A DNA stretch of 64,000 bases from NCBI RefSeq assembly GCF_000264995.1, contig NW_006767434.1, positions 2,477,323-2,541,322 of the forward strand. Direction: 5' to 3'. Made by a program: the position numbers and the translations under genes. This stretch comes from Punctularia strigosozonata HHB-11173 SS5. Lineage: Eukaryota > Basidiomycota > Agaricomycetes > Corticiales > Punctulariaceae. Shown here one piece after another: positions 23,993 to 35,427 of the stretch (its first letter is position 1; the number at the start of each line of letters is the position of its first letter). The notes beneath the pieces were generated by a model that saw only the letters and a list, made by a program, of their open reading frames with translations, ran no database searches and was not told where the DNA came from.

Positions 23993-26704
23993 ATAACTAA
24001 TACTCGAATCAGCGATAGCCAATGCGACGACGTCGTTGAATACGCCTAGTTCCCGCACACTGGCGATGCGGCATGGCTCCGGATTTGTCTCATCCGAGCT
24101 CTCTCCTCAATGTCGCGACGAGGCGCGAGGACATGAAGGAAAATTTTGATGATTATATGCACGTCTAACCCCCCCCGCGGGGTGTTTGCGTGCATATGCC
24201 ACGCTGGGATGCCGTACCCGTTCTGAGTCCACCATTTTGCTCGCGCTCGGCGCTCGGTGCGGTCGCCAAACCTCCGGGTTCTGGTCGCATGCTCCTTACC
24301 GCGGTCGCAACATGAACCGCGTCCTATTCATCTCATTGGCTATTCGCTTTGAGCAGGTACGAACCCTTATTCACGCACGCCGAGTGCGAGAGTACAAACC
24401 GGCCGTCCCCTTGCTAACGGATTCGCCCACTGCTCATGGATATGCTCTCATCGCGCTCTAGCTTCGTTCTGAAAGTGACGTGCCCGGACGAGTCGCAAAT
24501 CCCACATGTTTTTGAAGACCACAACCCCTGCCTTTCGAGCGCGCAAGGCGACCCTGTTCGAAGCTGTGCAGCTTCCACGGAGGTTCAAAAGGGAACGCGG
24601 CCGCCGGCGGTAGGGAAGTCATGATTGTGGATGCTATGTCTCATCAGGTCCGCATGAAGCTGTTCAAGTAACAAGGATGTAGCCGCACTCCATGTTTACT
24701 CCAAAGCCTTTGCTTCGTGAAGCGTCGGTGTTACCTGGAAGTTAGCGACGTTAGGTCCACAGTTATTCCATCGACTGAACGTTCATCTGAGATGAGTGGG
24801 GGATTGCCTGCGCGCGCCGAATTCGTCGACGGATCTGAACCACTCAATGTTCCAAGCGCGCTACCCACCGAAGAAAATGGCGTCACAGCCTCCTCGGAGT
24901 CGCAGCAGTCAACTCCTGGTTCGCCATAATCTCGTTGCATCAACATCACATGACCCGTCCGCTAGGTGCCCCGTTTTATATCTAGCAACATCCCACCCAC
25001 AGTTACAGACTGCTGGTATGGCTGAGATTCACAAGGCGCACTAGTGGAAGCACGCGTATGCGTCACTACAGACTGGGTGCTTAAGCGTCTCGAGCCTGCT
25101 TTACACGCGGAAAACTAGCGTCGGCCAGGAGCTCTCCTCGACGGCAGAACGACACCTATTTAAACAGTAGGCAAATCACGGACGGGCGGAGCAGGTGGAG
25201 AAGCGGCAGGCATCAGGAAGGCAACGATTGTTAGCTACCTTTTCAGTCTTCAGGTCAGCGTGGTCGTATATAACGTAGCCCATGACCGCTGTAACTTTCA
25301 GGCACGACCCCGAAGACATGCTCACTTCGGTGCCTACTTGAGCGTGCCGCTATCTCGCGGCCATAGCACCGGTGCTCTCAGACGTTTCGTTATGGTACGC
25401 AGTTGTCCAAAGTGAAGGCGAGTGCCGATCGCCGTGGTGCAATACGGGCATGCGGTGCGGGCGGGCTGCTGCTATTCGGCCACCGCCTTTGTTCCTGTTG
25501 GGCCTCGACATGGCTGGTACTCGGAAAAGCAACCCCCGGTGCGTGTGGACGTCGGGCATGCCGGTCAGGTAAAAGCGGCATGAATAGACGACGCGCAAGC
25601 GTAAAGCGTCTTTGTCTTCGGATTGTGGAGCGGGCGATGGACAAACGGATCAAGGGCGTTCGAGAACCACATTGGACTCGTACGACTTGTCGACCGAAAC
25701 AGAGCCAGCACCGAAAGATCGGCGGTCTGACTATGCGGCAAGCGGCAAATGCATTCAGTCCGTCTGCTGCCGTGATCACATGTGGACGAGTGCGGGAGGA
25801 TAAGGACGTACCACGGCCGGAGAGTAGTGGTCCGGGAAGGGGCGGCTGGGTGGGTGGAGTGGAGCAGCGCTTGATCTAGGGCTCGATAAGCCGGGAAGAC
25901 GGCATACATCGCCTCGCAAGGCGTGTTTGGAGCAGCGACGCGGAGAACGCCATCGCGGTGGGGTGGGGATGCGGACGAGTACGGAGGATGACGGTGATGG
26001 ACTGCGAGCGTCGGTCGCCGCGACCTGGCGCCTGTGCGTTTGACTCTCCTACACTCCGCGACTCCGACTCTAGACGGCGCTCGGTCCCGTCGGAGAGGAG
26101 GTGCGATTCCCACACCGGCAACTGGGCGTAAAGCCCTCCGCGTCTGTCTGGGAGCGATGTCGTCATTGCTCTGGGGGATATGGTACTAAGTGGATGGACG
26201 AGTCTTGCCACCCGCAACTCCAGAGAAACATATCCAATATTCGCACTAATGTCCACCACGCCCGACCGAACCACCACGCCCCGCCCGCGCTATGCACAGC
26301 TCGCAGGTAGGTACCCCGGTGGATTTAGCCTAATCTGGATTGCATGCACTCCGGACGTGCGCACGTGGCGGTGTAATATGTCCTGCATTTTCTGCCGGGC
26401 GTATGTTTCCTGCCAGTTGGCGCGGGTGCTTGGGCTCGTCCCCCGTCCGCAATCTACCGTCCCGATGTTGTTCTGACAATCCACGTTCTTTAAGATCCTT
26501 CCGCTAGGCCCATTTACTCTACCCAAAACGCTTCTGGTAAGTTCCAGGCCGCCCACCGCTGTCCGTTCCGTTCCTGGCCTCACCGAGCGTCCCACAGGCT
26601 TTCATGAACCCGTCCCACTCGACGTGAATAGATTGGCATTATCGGGCGACTCCCAAGAAGCGCACGCAGACGCCCTCCGACCCCTGGACACAGGCCCCGC
26701 GCAC
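23993..26704. other. 2.7-kb intergenic region with GC-rich short frames
   Basis: This separates the divergent velvet and RRM-YTH genes and must contain both promoters and 5' leaders. Several GC-rich open frames (for example 25403-25879 plus and 25565-26113 minus) overlap each other on opposite strands and show no motif, so I treat them as non-coding. A run of C residues lies near 24169-24177. Confidence 0.35.
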
Positions 26705-29666
26705 ATGGCAGACGATGGCCGACGTGAACATCGTCCCCCCGGTTCGCGCGTCGACGCGCGTAGGCAACCTCGTAATCCAACCTCCGCCGGTGTGAGCCCC
26801 TCAGTCTGGCAGTCCTTCAGCTCTTTTTCCGATGGCAGTCAGAATATGGCCATGTCTCCGGGCGCGCAACGCCTGCCCTCTCAGTACTCTGCTGCTGCTG
26901 GCAGTCCTTACGGCCAACCGCCAGGCTACATGGGCCCGTATTCCATGTCCCAAGCCCCGCCGCCGATGAACATCCTCTCGCCCTCGATGCCGTACTCGCA
27001 CGGCTTTGCTCCTCCGGCTGCCTTGCACGTCCCAGATGCCGGCATCGCACCTCAGAATCCGTACGGCTCGCCACCTCTAGTGCCCCCGCACATGCAGCCG
27101 CATCCTCCAATATACCAGCTGCAACGTCACCCCTCGGAGACCTTGACCCCGGGCAGCAGCCACTCGTTCCCAAATTCGCCCGGGCTTGCCGGAGTCATGA
27201 ACCAGCCGCTTCCATCACCGCGTTCGGCGTCCCCTTCCACGTCACAGGCGCCCACTCCTTCGCATAACGTTCCGCCAGCGTCGTACGGTCCGCATACGCC
27301 GTATTATCCGCAGGTATCCGGCGCGCCATACACGTACTCGATCCCCGCCTACACGCAATCTCCGGTTTACCAGACGGGGCACTACCCAGTGTCCCCGTTC
27401 GGAAGGTACCCTTCCTCGTCTGAGCCGGAAAGCCCCGGGCAATGGTGGTTCGTCGGAGCACCTCCGGGCTCCAACGTCGGCGCCTCCTACCCGAGCCCGT
27501 ACCCTGGCTCGTACTCGTCGACCGGCGGCGGTCGCGACGACTCGTTCCTTCGTCAGGAGACTCCGCCAACGGCGTCCGCCGGGTACCCAAGCCAACCTCT
27601 TCGCCCACAAGGCACGACCGCAACCGTGAGAAACATGGAAGGCGCCTCCGTGCCTGGGCGGCCGACGAGTGCGCCACTGTCACCCCGATCTGGACATAGC
27701 TCAGCTGCATCTGGCCCGCCGCCGTCCGCGACCGATCGCGCAGTGATCCGCCGCCCGTATCACCCGAGCCCGCCATCGCACCGGTCGGAATGGGTCATGT
27801 GGGTCGGCAACGTCCCCTCGGACACCACGCACGACGAGTTGTGGCGCTTCTTCACTCAGTCGGGCGCCACCATCCCCGTCTCTCCCGGCTCGCTGACCGG
27901 CCCGCCTCAGCTCATCGGCGCCGGCGTCCAGTCCATCTTCCTCATCGCCCGCTCCAGCTGCGCCTTCGTCAACCTGGCATCCGAGGCGCACCTGCAAGCC
28001 GCCATCGCGTACTTTGACGGTCGCCCGGTGCGACCGGACGACCCACGATGTCCGCGCCTCGTGTGTCGCGTGCGAAGGAAGGAGGACGACCTCAAGGCCG
28101 GCGTGGGTGGCCAACGCGGCACGGGTATTCACATGCGTTACGTAAAGGAACAGAGGGCGAAGGACCTTGCGGCGCGGGCATTATCGTCCTCCGATGAAAA
28201 CTCGGCGGAAGTCCCGGACACGCCTTCAACAGTCGACAGCGAATCCGCCACCGACCCGGGTGCGCACCATGGCCCACATCCGCCACCCAAACACGGCAGC
28301 TCAGGTTCGGGGTCGTTCGCCTCGACCAGCTCCAGCGTCCTCTCCCGATACTTCCCCCAGCGGTACTTTATCCTCAAGTCCCTCACGCAGGCAAGTTCGC
28401 TCACGAGAACAATTCACAACCTTCGCTCATGTTGATACAGTACGACCTCGATCTAAGCGTCGAACGGGGTCTCTGGGCGACGCAGAAGCACAACGAGGAC
28501 ATTCTCGACAAGGCGTACCGGACGAGCAAAGACGTCTTCCTCATTTTTGGTGTAAACAAAAGCGGCGAATTCTATGGATACGCCAGGTGAGATCCTACCT
28601 ATCATACCATCTGTCTCGATCTCAATCATGTTACTGCAGAATGGCCGGTCCCATACATGGTGAAGGTCGAACATCCTGGGCCTCCGGTACCGACGCATCG
28701 TCCATCTCCTCGCGGTCTTCTCGCAGTCGCAGATCTGGGGTTGCTAAGGAGGAAGGTGGCTCAGCGTTCCAGCCCGAGCGCACACACGAAGCACAGATCT
28801 TCTTCTCGCCCGGAGAATACAGGCTCATCGAGGAATCACCAATGTCCATGAGTCCTGACCCCGCCAACCCGCAAGCCGTCACCCCAGGCGCTAAGATGGA
28901 ACATCTTCTCGGTGTGGGACGGGTTTCGTACCCTGACCGAGTGAGCCCGTCGTTCACCGAGGTGGGGCGGGACACGCTATCTGCCCCTGGTCAGATCGAA
29001 CGACCCCATCACACCTTCAGCTCTGAATTACGAGAACCGGAGCGCCTCCGAGCGAACGCGGCCACGCTACTCGCTGCCGCCGCGCCTGCTCAGACGATCG
29101 AGCTGGACGAGGAAGCACCCATCCGAGCTTTGCGCGACAAACAAGCGGCACGTCAAGGCACCGCTCGCCGCCCTGACGGGGCATCCTCCTTGGGCCCCGT
29201 TTCGGAGGAAGATGAGAAAGCAGATGCCGATGGCGTCACTCGCAGGGATCATGCCCTCCGGCGACCTCCAACAGACGCGCGGCCAGACGCCACCACGCCA
29301 GGGGCAACGCCAGACGGCGACGCGGAAAAGAGCGCAGTGCAGGAAGCGGCGGACCACCCATGGGGCGGTTCGTTCAAGGTCGAGTGGATCCGCACGGAGC
29401 GCCTCCCATTTTGGCGCACCCGTCATCTACGAAACCCCTGGAACCAGGATCGGGAGGTGAAGGTATCTCGAGACGGCACAGAACTCGAGCCCGGCGTCGG
29501 CCAAGCGCTGTTGGAGGAGTGGGACCGAGAAGAAGCGCCTACGCAACCATTGACAGGCGTCAGGCCGCGGCGTTCACCTAGCCAAAAGCCGCCCAGCAGC
29601 ACCCCCCTCACACCAATACCGTCCAGCTCTCACGAAACACAAGAAATAGAACCATCGACAACATAG
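26705..29666 (+). CDS. RRM-YTH protein, putative m6A reader with split YTH domain
   Basis: Three exons (26705-28390, 28441-28586, 28640-29666) encode about 952 residues. Residues 1-350 are Pro/Ser/Gln-rich and probably disordered. An RRM follows (EWVMWVGNVPSDTTHDELW ... SSCAFVNLASEAHLQAAIAY). The YTH domain starts near residue 545: YFPQRYFILKSLTQYDLDLS, GLWATQKHNEDILDKA, FLIFGVNKSGEFYGYARMAG. After about 230 low-complexity residues the domain resumes as FKVEWIRTERLPFWRTRHLR and NPWNQDREVKVSRDGTELEP. The Trp of GLWATQ is the expected m6A cage residue. YTH proteins bind N6-methyladenosine in RNA, so this is likely a post-transcriptional regulator. Intron 1 (28391-28440) has a GC donor. The ATG at 26705 is the first in frame; the frame upstream lacks ATG. 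Confidence 0.88.
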
Positions 29667-30298
29667 TTATCCCCATACACGACAATTACGTTGGACACAC
29701 GCTCACTTTAACGCCATACACGAACACGCTAAAGCACAACACCTCACTACAGCTATCCTACAATCGACTATATCGGGTCCTTGTCATTCACGACACAAGG
29801 CCTCGCTATTGCTACCTTTTTACTGGGACATCGGCGTCGCTATTCATTTCCACACATCGCGCTCTAATGTTACCATCAAGTTATCCACAGTGCTCTCTGT
29901 TGTCGGGCCCATGTAGCAATAGGCACCAAATCGCATCTGTAACCCTAGTACAACGGCTATATACACGTCCCGCCTTGCGCTGGGTTTTCAACAATGAAGT
30001 CGGAATCATCAGTTCGACGTGACACGAAGAACGTTGGGGATCTCAATTAGAACTTAGGCAGATTTACAAGGTGAACACATTCATATATTCGTCAGTACTA
30101 TTGCATGGACCCATAATGACATACAAATTAATTTGGCTCGAAGAGGATCAAGATGAAAGAAGGTTAAGGAAGGAGGGAAGAACTAAGGTGTCCATAGGAG
30201 AGAAAGGAAGTCAATAAATAGGACGAATTTTGCTAGAAGCAGGAACACGATTGGTATAGAAGGGTCAGAAGAAGATTTGATTACGTGGCCATGATGGG
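29667..30298. other. Convergent 3' region, RRM-YTH and Ser-rich genes
   Basis: About 630 AT-rich bases between two converging genes. Presumably 3' UTRs and poly(A) signals. No coding signal. Confidence 0.4.
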
Positions 30299-33200
30299 TC
30301 ACGAACGAGAGAAGATTTCCGTCACTGTTCGTCGTCTCTCTCTTCGCTGGGATACCGTACGACTCAGTGCAGCGGATTCAGCGCCTTCAGCGCTGTCCGG
30401 AGGCGACTTCTGTGACTGATAGCCGACAGTCCGATGGCGAGCACTTCGATCTGCGTGCTGAGCGTTCGCAGAATCGACGGGGGAGTCGTCATCGAGCGAA
30501 GTCCCGGATATCGTTCGCTGCCTCTCCTGAAGCTCGCTTAGCGCAGTCGTGGTGGGGCGTGAGAATGCGACCACGGGACTATCCCGCATCGAACTCGACG
30601 AGGACTGGCTGCGGTTCAAGGGGGAAGACGTCATGACCGGTGATTGATGTACGCTGTGCGGAGTTACCGCAGTGGTTGCGCCAGACGTTTTCAAGACGGG
30701 GAACCTCAGACCACCGGCACGGATAGTGGCGGTGGAAGTCGTGGAGGGCTTCGAGCGATGAGTGCGTTCCGCGGCCCGTTCAAGTCGACTTTCAGAGTGG
30801 ACGGTGGGTAGAGGGGTTGGCCGGGAAGGGGGTATCGCAAGTGATGATAGCCGGGTATGCGATGGTGGGTGTCGTGAGTTCGGCGTCGGTGAAGGTTCAG
30901 CAGCTCGGATTGTCTCAAGGGAGTCGGATGCCACTAGGGGGCCCGCCGAGGCGTTTCTGAGGGCACGATCACGGTGCTCGAGTGGGGAGAATAGTCGTTG
31001 GGCTGCCGGCTGAGGGGGGTTGGTGGTAGTGGGTGCTCGCGTGCTGGAGCGCAACACATCTTCAAAACTGATCTTGCGTGTCCGTGGTTGACTTGAGCTT
31101 GTAGAGGGTGACGGTCTCATGGTAGTCGTTTCCAGGCGGCTGCTAGCTCTGGGAGCGGGCTCCCAGCTCCGGCGCGAACCTGTACTGCGACTGTCGTCCG
31201 TGCCTTGCCGAGTGCCGTTGACGCCGATACTTCTCTCGGGAGTTAGTCTCCTTACAGCATCATCGTCCAGACTGACCGTCCGGAGGTGCTGCGCAGGACT
31301 CCCTTCGCCAGAGCCGGTCAGGTCCCGCAGAGCCTTCCCTACGCCCAAGAGAAACTCGGTCATCATACGAACAAGCTCGTCGCTGACCCGAAGACTCTCC
31401 CGGAATTCCCCGCCAATCTGCTGCCATATGTCTGCCAGTTCTGCGCCGCCCTCCACGTTGTCGTCCACCGAGGCTTGTATGTGCTCATTCATCGCCTTAT
31501 TTGTGCTGTCCCGGAGCAGAATGTTCAGCTTTTCTGTCTCCTGGGCCATGGCCTTGGCGGATCTGAACACCTCGGGTATCGTCGTCGTCCCTGTACTGCC
31601 GACCGAAGGGATGTGCGTAAGGCGATCTTCGAACATGCTCAAGGCATGGAACAGTAATCGAGTATGTTCGGTGGATTGCGTTATTGCCATTGCAGATGCT
31701 CGGGATAATGTGCCAGAACGAAGGGGCGTTTCGATCTGTCGCCTTTCGAGAACGGTCCCAGCCGCGCTTTCCGGTCGTAAGGATATACTGGGAGGTGATG
31801 TTCGTTCTCGAGTCTCTAGGACAGTCCTCGATCTGGCGAGCGATGAATCGAGCGGTCTTTCCCTTGCCCGTTCCGGGAGTGCATACGCAGATTTGTACGT
31901 CCGAAGTGCAGGAGGGGCTGTCCTGGGAGGGTTTCCGGCATCATCATAGCCGGTCATAGAACTGGATGGTCTGCTTTGCTGTCCCGCATGAACGCTGAGG
32001 CGGTTAGCCGGCGTTCGCGGGCTGTTGAGGGTGGTAGACATTACGAGGGCATGCGGCAAATCAGACTCGCGATCCGCAAGTCTACCCTTTCCTTTGCCGT
32101 TAACGGACTCGGTTGTCCTCCTGATGGAGCCAAGGTTGGCCGCAGTTAGCTTTTTCCTCCCAAGAGCACCAATATCGCCAACAAATACGTCGTCGCCCGT
32201 GTCACGTCTTCTTGCGCCTATGCCGGCAGCCCGTAAACCTTCGCCAACCAAACTCCGTTCGCCCACGGCGAACGCCGCCAGCGGACTTTCCGCGCTGCCG
32301 CCCCTCAATATCTGGCGTCTACCGGAGCGAGCTGCTCCACCAGAGTGGGCGATTTCGTCAGCATCCGCGTCAACAGACGCAGATGAGGAGAGGTCCTCCG
32401 AAAACCATCTTGTTTGATGCTTCCGCGCCAACTCTCTCACTGTCGAGGAACGAGCGGCAAGGTTCGTTGCGCGCGGCGGGCGTGCGTGATGAGGCGTCGA
32501 GGTAGGACTCAGTGATGCAGCAGCGACTCGCGGTGACGGCGATCCGCGCGCAACTAGCACGCCTTCTTCGTGTACCTGAAGGACTCGGGGGTCAAAACGA
32601 AATATGGGGTCAAAGGCAACGCTCACCAGTTCATCTGAATTCGAGCTGGCGAGGAATTCTCGCGGTAACGGCTGTCGGGAGCGTCTGCTGGAAGTGGAAG
32701 CAACTGCTTCTCGTTGAAGGTAATCGTCGGCATTGTCCACGAGCGGTAAGGCAACAGACGCCCGTTTTCGCGGAGTGAGAGACGGCCCCGGAGAGCTTGT
32801 ACGACCGGACGTAGATCTGGATAGCTTGAGGACATGTTTACCGGGCGACGGCGCAGATATACGTCGTTGGCGGACAGCGTCGGATAAGGGAGATTCGATC
32901 GCAGGCGGCGTGGCATCAAACTCATCGTCGCTAGGAGGGTGGAAATGGTTGGATCCATTGTGTTCATCGCGTTCTGTTTCGGACCCAGAAAGAGCCGTGT
33001 CGTGAGAGCGAGAGGCATGTACTGAATGATGAGAGGACGACGAGGCTGAGGAAGATGACGATGACAGAGGCGGGAGTGAATGGCGAGCAACGGATGATGC
33101 GCGTGAGGATGTGGCAGAAGGAGCAGGGCTGTTGACTCGTGAGCGTGATGTGAGCTTGTCCATGACCTGCGAGATAGCAGCCAATGAGCATATATGCACT

Positions 33201-33666
33201 TGATGCGATATCGCGCGATTCAAAGCAAGGAGCAAAGACAACTCACGGCACGACTCCGCTGGTTGAGGTTTTTGATACGCTGCAGGGCGGCAGCATTGTC
33301 GTTGATCCCACCTAACGACCGACGACGATCGACCCCGAAACGAGCGGTATGATCCTCGCCGTCGTCCTCTTCGTCAGATTCCATCACAGAGCTAGTTCTG
33401 CCGTTGTATGCTTTGCCATTGGACATATCTCCTTGGGTGAAAGACGCGGAACGATGGCGGACACTGCCCACGTCGCCGTTGCTACCACTGCCTGTAGAAT
33501 TGGTGGCCGGCGGGGACGGTAGACCAGAGCGAGAGTCGGTAGAAGATGCACCAGGGCTGGGCGGTTCAGGTAAATCGGGCACGTTTTCAGGCAAGCCAGC
33601 CCCTATGAAGATTGCGGAGGATGGACGACGAGTGCTGGAGATCGAAGGTCTGGGTCGAGCGGTCAT
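30299..33666 (-). CDS. Large Ser/Arg-rich protein of unknown function
   Basis: Two exons (33666-33247 and 33166-30299; 80-nt intron) encode about 1095 residues. The splice joins NLNQRSRA to VMDKLTSRSRVNSPAPS in phase. Most of the sequence is Ser/Thr/Arg/Pro low complexity with many potential phosphorylation sites. The only part that looks folded is near residues 660-780, read as helices: EHTRLLFHALSMFEDRLTHI, FRSAKAMAQETEKLNILLRD, and ELADIWQQIGGEFRESL followed by MMTEFLLGVGKALRDL. The N-terminus has SSAIFIGAGLPENVPDLPEP. I do not recognise the family. The composition would suit a scaffold or cytoskeleton-associated protein, but that is a guess. It is unlikely to be spurious: nearly 3 kb is open in one frame with strong amino-acid bias. 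Confidence 0.75.
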
Positions 33667-34290
33667 CGCATTCGTCTAGCACCGACAGCCGCCGAGGGTC
33701 ATGAACGAAAAGGCTGGCCGAAAATGAAAAAAAAGGCGGAGTGACCGCCGTCGCCACCCTCGTCGTCGGCGATGAGCGGGACTGGGTCGTCGAAGTTGAG
33801 AACAAAGCAATGCACGTTTTGACCGCGTGTAAAAGTTGATAAGTATCGATGTCGCGCGTCACTCCCGTTTCAGTTTCACCGGGCGCACTGGCGTCGCCTG
33901 TTTGACTCTCATTCCAACCCGTATGATCACCTCTGCATCCCTGGCCAAGGTCTACAAAACCGTGCGGACTCTCGTTCAGGACACGCAGCTAGTGACGCGG
34001 TATTTCAGGGCTTACCTGCACTACATGACGGCCGCGGATCTGGACATATCAGCACACCGTCGTATACCCGGCTAGTGCTCATTATGGCATCGCAATGCCG
34101 AACGGGTATATACTCAACGAGGGTTTTGTCCCGGGGACTGATACGTTACGTTTGCCAACACCCGAGGAGACAGCGAAGAGTATGATTATTGGCATATGCA
34201 AATGATTATAATGATTACACTAGCGCTCTCCAGGAGTTCGCAGGACTGGAGGTAAATGCAAAGAATGTCGACACAGAACCGTTGTTGGGC
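33667..34290. other. Intergenic region upstream of the Ser-rich gene
   Basis: About 620 bp upstream of the minus-strand Ser-rich gene, containing a poly-A-like run near 33722-33735. No gene seen. Confidence 0.35.
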
Positions 34291-34803
34291 CTACACGTAG
34301 CTAGGGGAGAGGGATGCTTCTGCTATGGCCTCGTTGATCATGGCTTCAATCGTTAACATATGAGCACAGATCAACATGCCATCGACTCCGGCATTACGGT
34401 TCATGCCAGAGCACTGAGGAAGCATCGTTGATGACGGCACACCTCCATCCGAGGGAGGACCACGAGGCGTGTGAGGGATTTTGGGGCGGATGCGCAAGGG
34501 AGTCGTCGGTATTAGCATTGTAGCGTCGAGCAGAGGACCGTCCAGCGGCCGGGAAGACATGTCCTTGGCAGTAGTTTCAACAGAGCGCCTCTTCCAGAGT
34601 CGTAGCGGGGTGATAGGAGCTAAGATGGTGGTTTCGCCGCCTGAACCCGTAGTTGTTGACGATGAGATGAAGGACGCCGTTTGAAAACGCACTTTCCGAG
34701 GCAGCCGCGTCGGAGGCTGTGGTTCTCGTGCAGCATCCTCGCGCGCACGCTGTGAAACCAATCCGGAGGCCACGGCGATGGATACGTCGAGAATCGTAGC
34801 CAT
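34291..34803 (-). CDS. Hypothetical 170-residue protein
   Basis: A single open frame starts at a clear ATG and encodes 170 residues. I recognise no family. It contains two similar short motifs, ILAPITPLRLWKRR and MLIPTTPLRIRPKIP, about 40 residues apart, and ends in a predicted helix (AHMLTIEAMINEAIAEAS). Such repeated TPLR(L/I) peptides suggest a real coding sequence with short linear motifs. An upstream non-coding exon is possible because AG/GT signals occur just before the ATG. It could still be a chance frame. Confidence 0.4.
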   Translation of the reverse strand: MATILDVSIAVASGLVSQRAREDAAREPQPPTRLPRKVRFQTASFISSSTTTGSGGETTILAPITPLRLWKRRSVETTAKDMSSRPLDGPLLDATMLIPTTPLRIRPKIPHTPRGPPSDGGVPSSTMLPQCSGMNRNAGVDGMLICAHMLTIEAMINEAIAEASLSPSYV

Positions 34804-35427
34804 GCCGTTCTACGACGAGCAATTAGAAACAGATCACGAGTTACAAAAGTGAGGGAGCGGCAGTGATCTTACCGTCTAGAAGAGCTCAGAGTCCGAGGGG
34901 CCTATGAGTAAAGTCCCCATGCCCTTTATAGACGATCCCAGGTGGCCTTCGTAACATCTGCTGATGCGTGGCCACGGCGCGGTCTTCACTCCAACCAGGT
35001 TTGATACGTTCAAGCAAGTTTATGTGCGTAGTCCTTCTCTTCTCCTCTGTGACCTCGCAGCAGGAGTCGGGCCGCGGATGCGGGCGGGCGGAGGCGACGG
35101 TGATTAGGATGAATCGGAGCGTCGGGCCTCATCGAGACGTCGAATGTGCGGCCCCGTGCCGCTATCGCCGCACGTGATGGTGTTTCGCGATGAGCCTCTC
35201 CGACTCGGAGCTCTCGCTTCAAGCAGTCCACGCGATTGCCCTCCGCCAGCCATCGTCGTATGCATAGCTCGCCCGCATCCTCCCGCTCTGTGAGATTAGC
35301 TCCAGGGTAAAATACACTGTTGCTTTCCCCGACAACTTTCTGGCAAAGGCCAACCTTCCACGGGTAGCACAAATCACGAGTCACATCAACGCATTGCCTC
35401 GGTGTTCAGAAACGCGGCAATTACGAT
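34804..35427. other. Divergent intergenic region before the BIR gene
   Basis: This contains the promoter of the BIR-domain gene. A minus-strand frame at 35010-35384 lacks a recognisable motif and lies in the expected 5' leader, so it is not called. Confidence 0.35.

Noticed and set aside
25403-26277. GC-rich overlapping frames on both strands upstream of the RRM-YTH gene
   Set aside because: They overlap each other, have Arg/Ser/Pro-rich random composition and no conserved block. They fit promoter or leader sequence.
31119-31949. A 276-residue plus-strand frame opposite the Ser-rich protein
   Set aside because: It is the antisense shadow of a repetitive Ser/Arg coding region.
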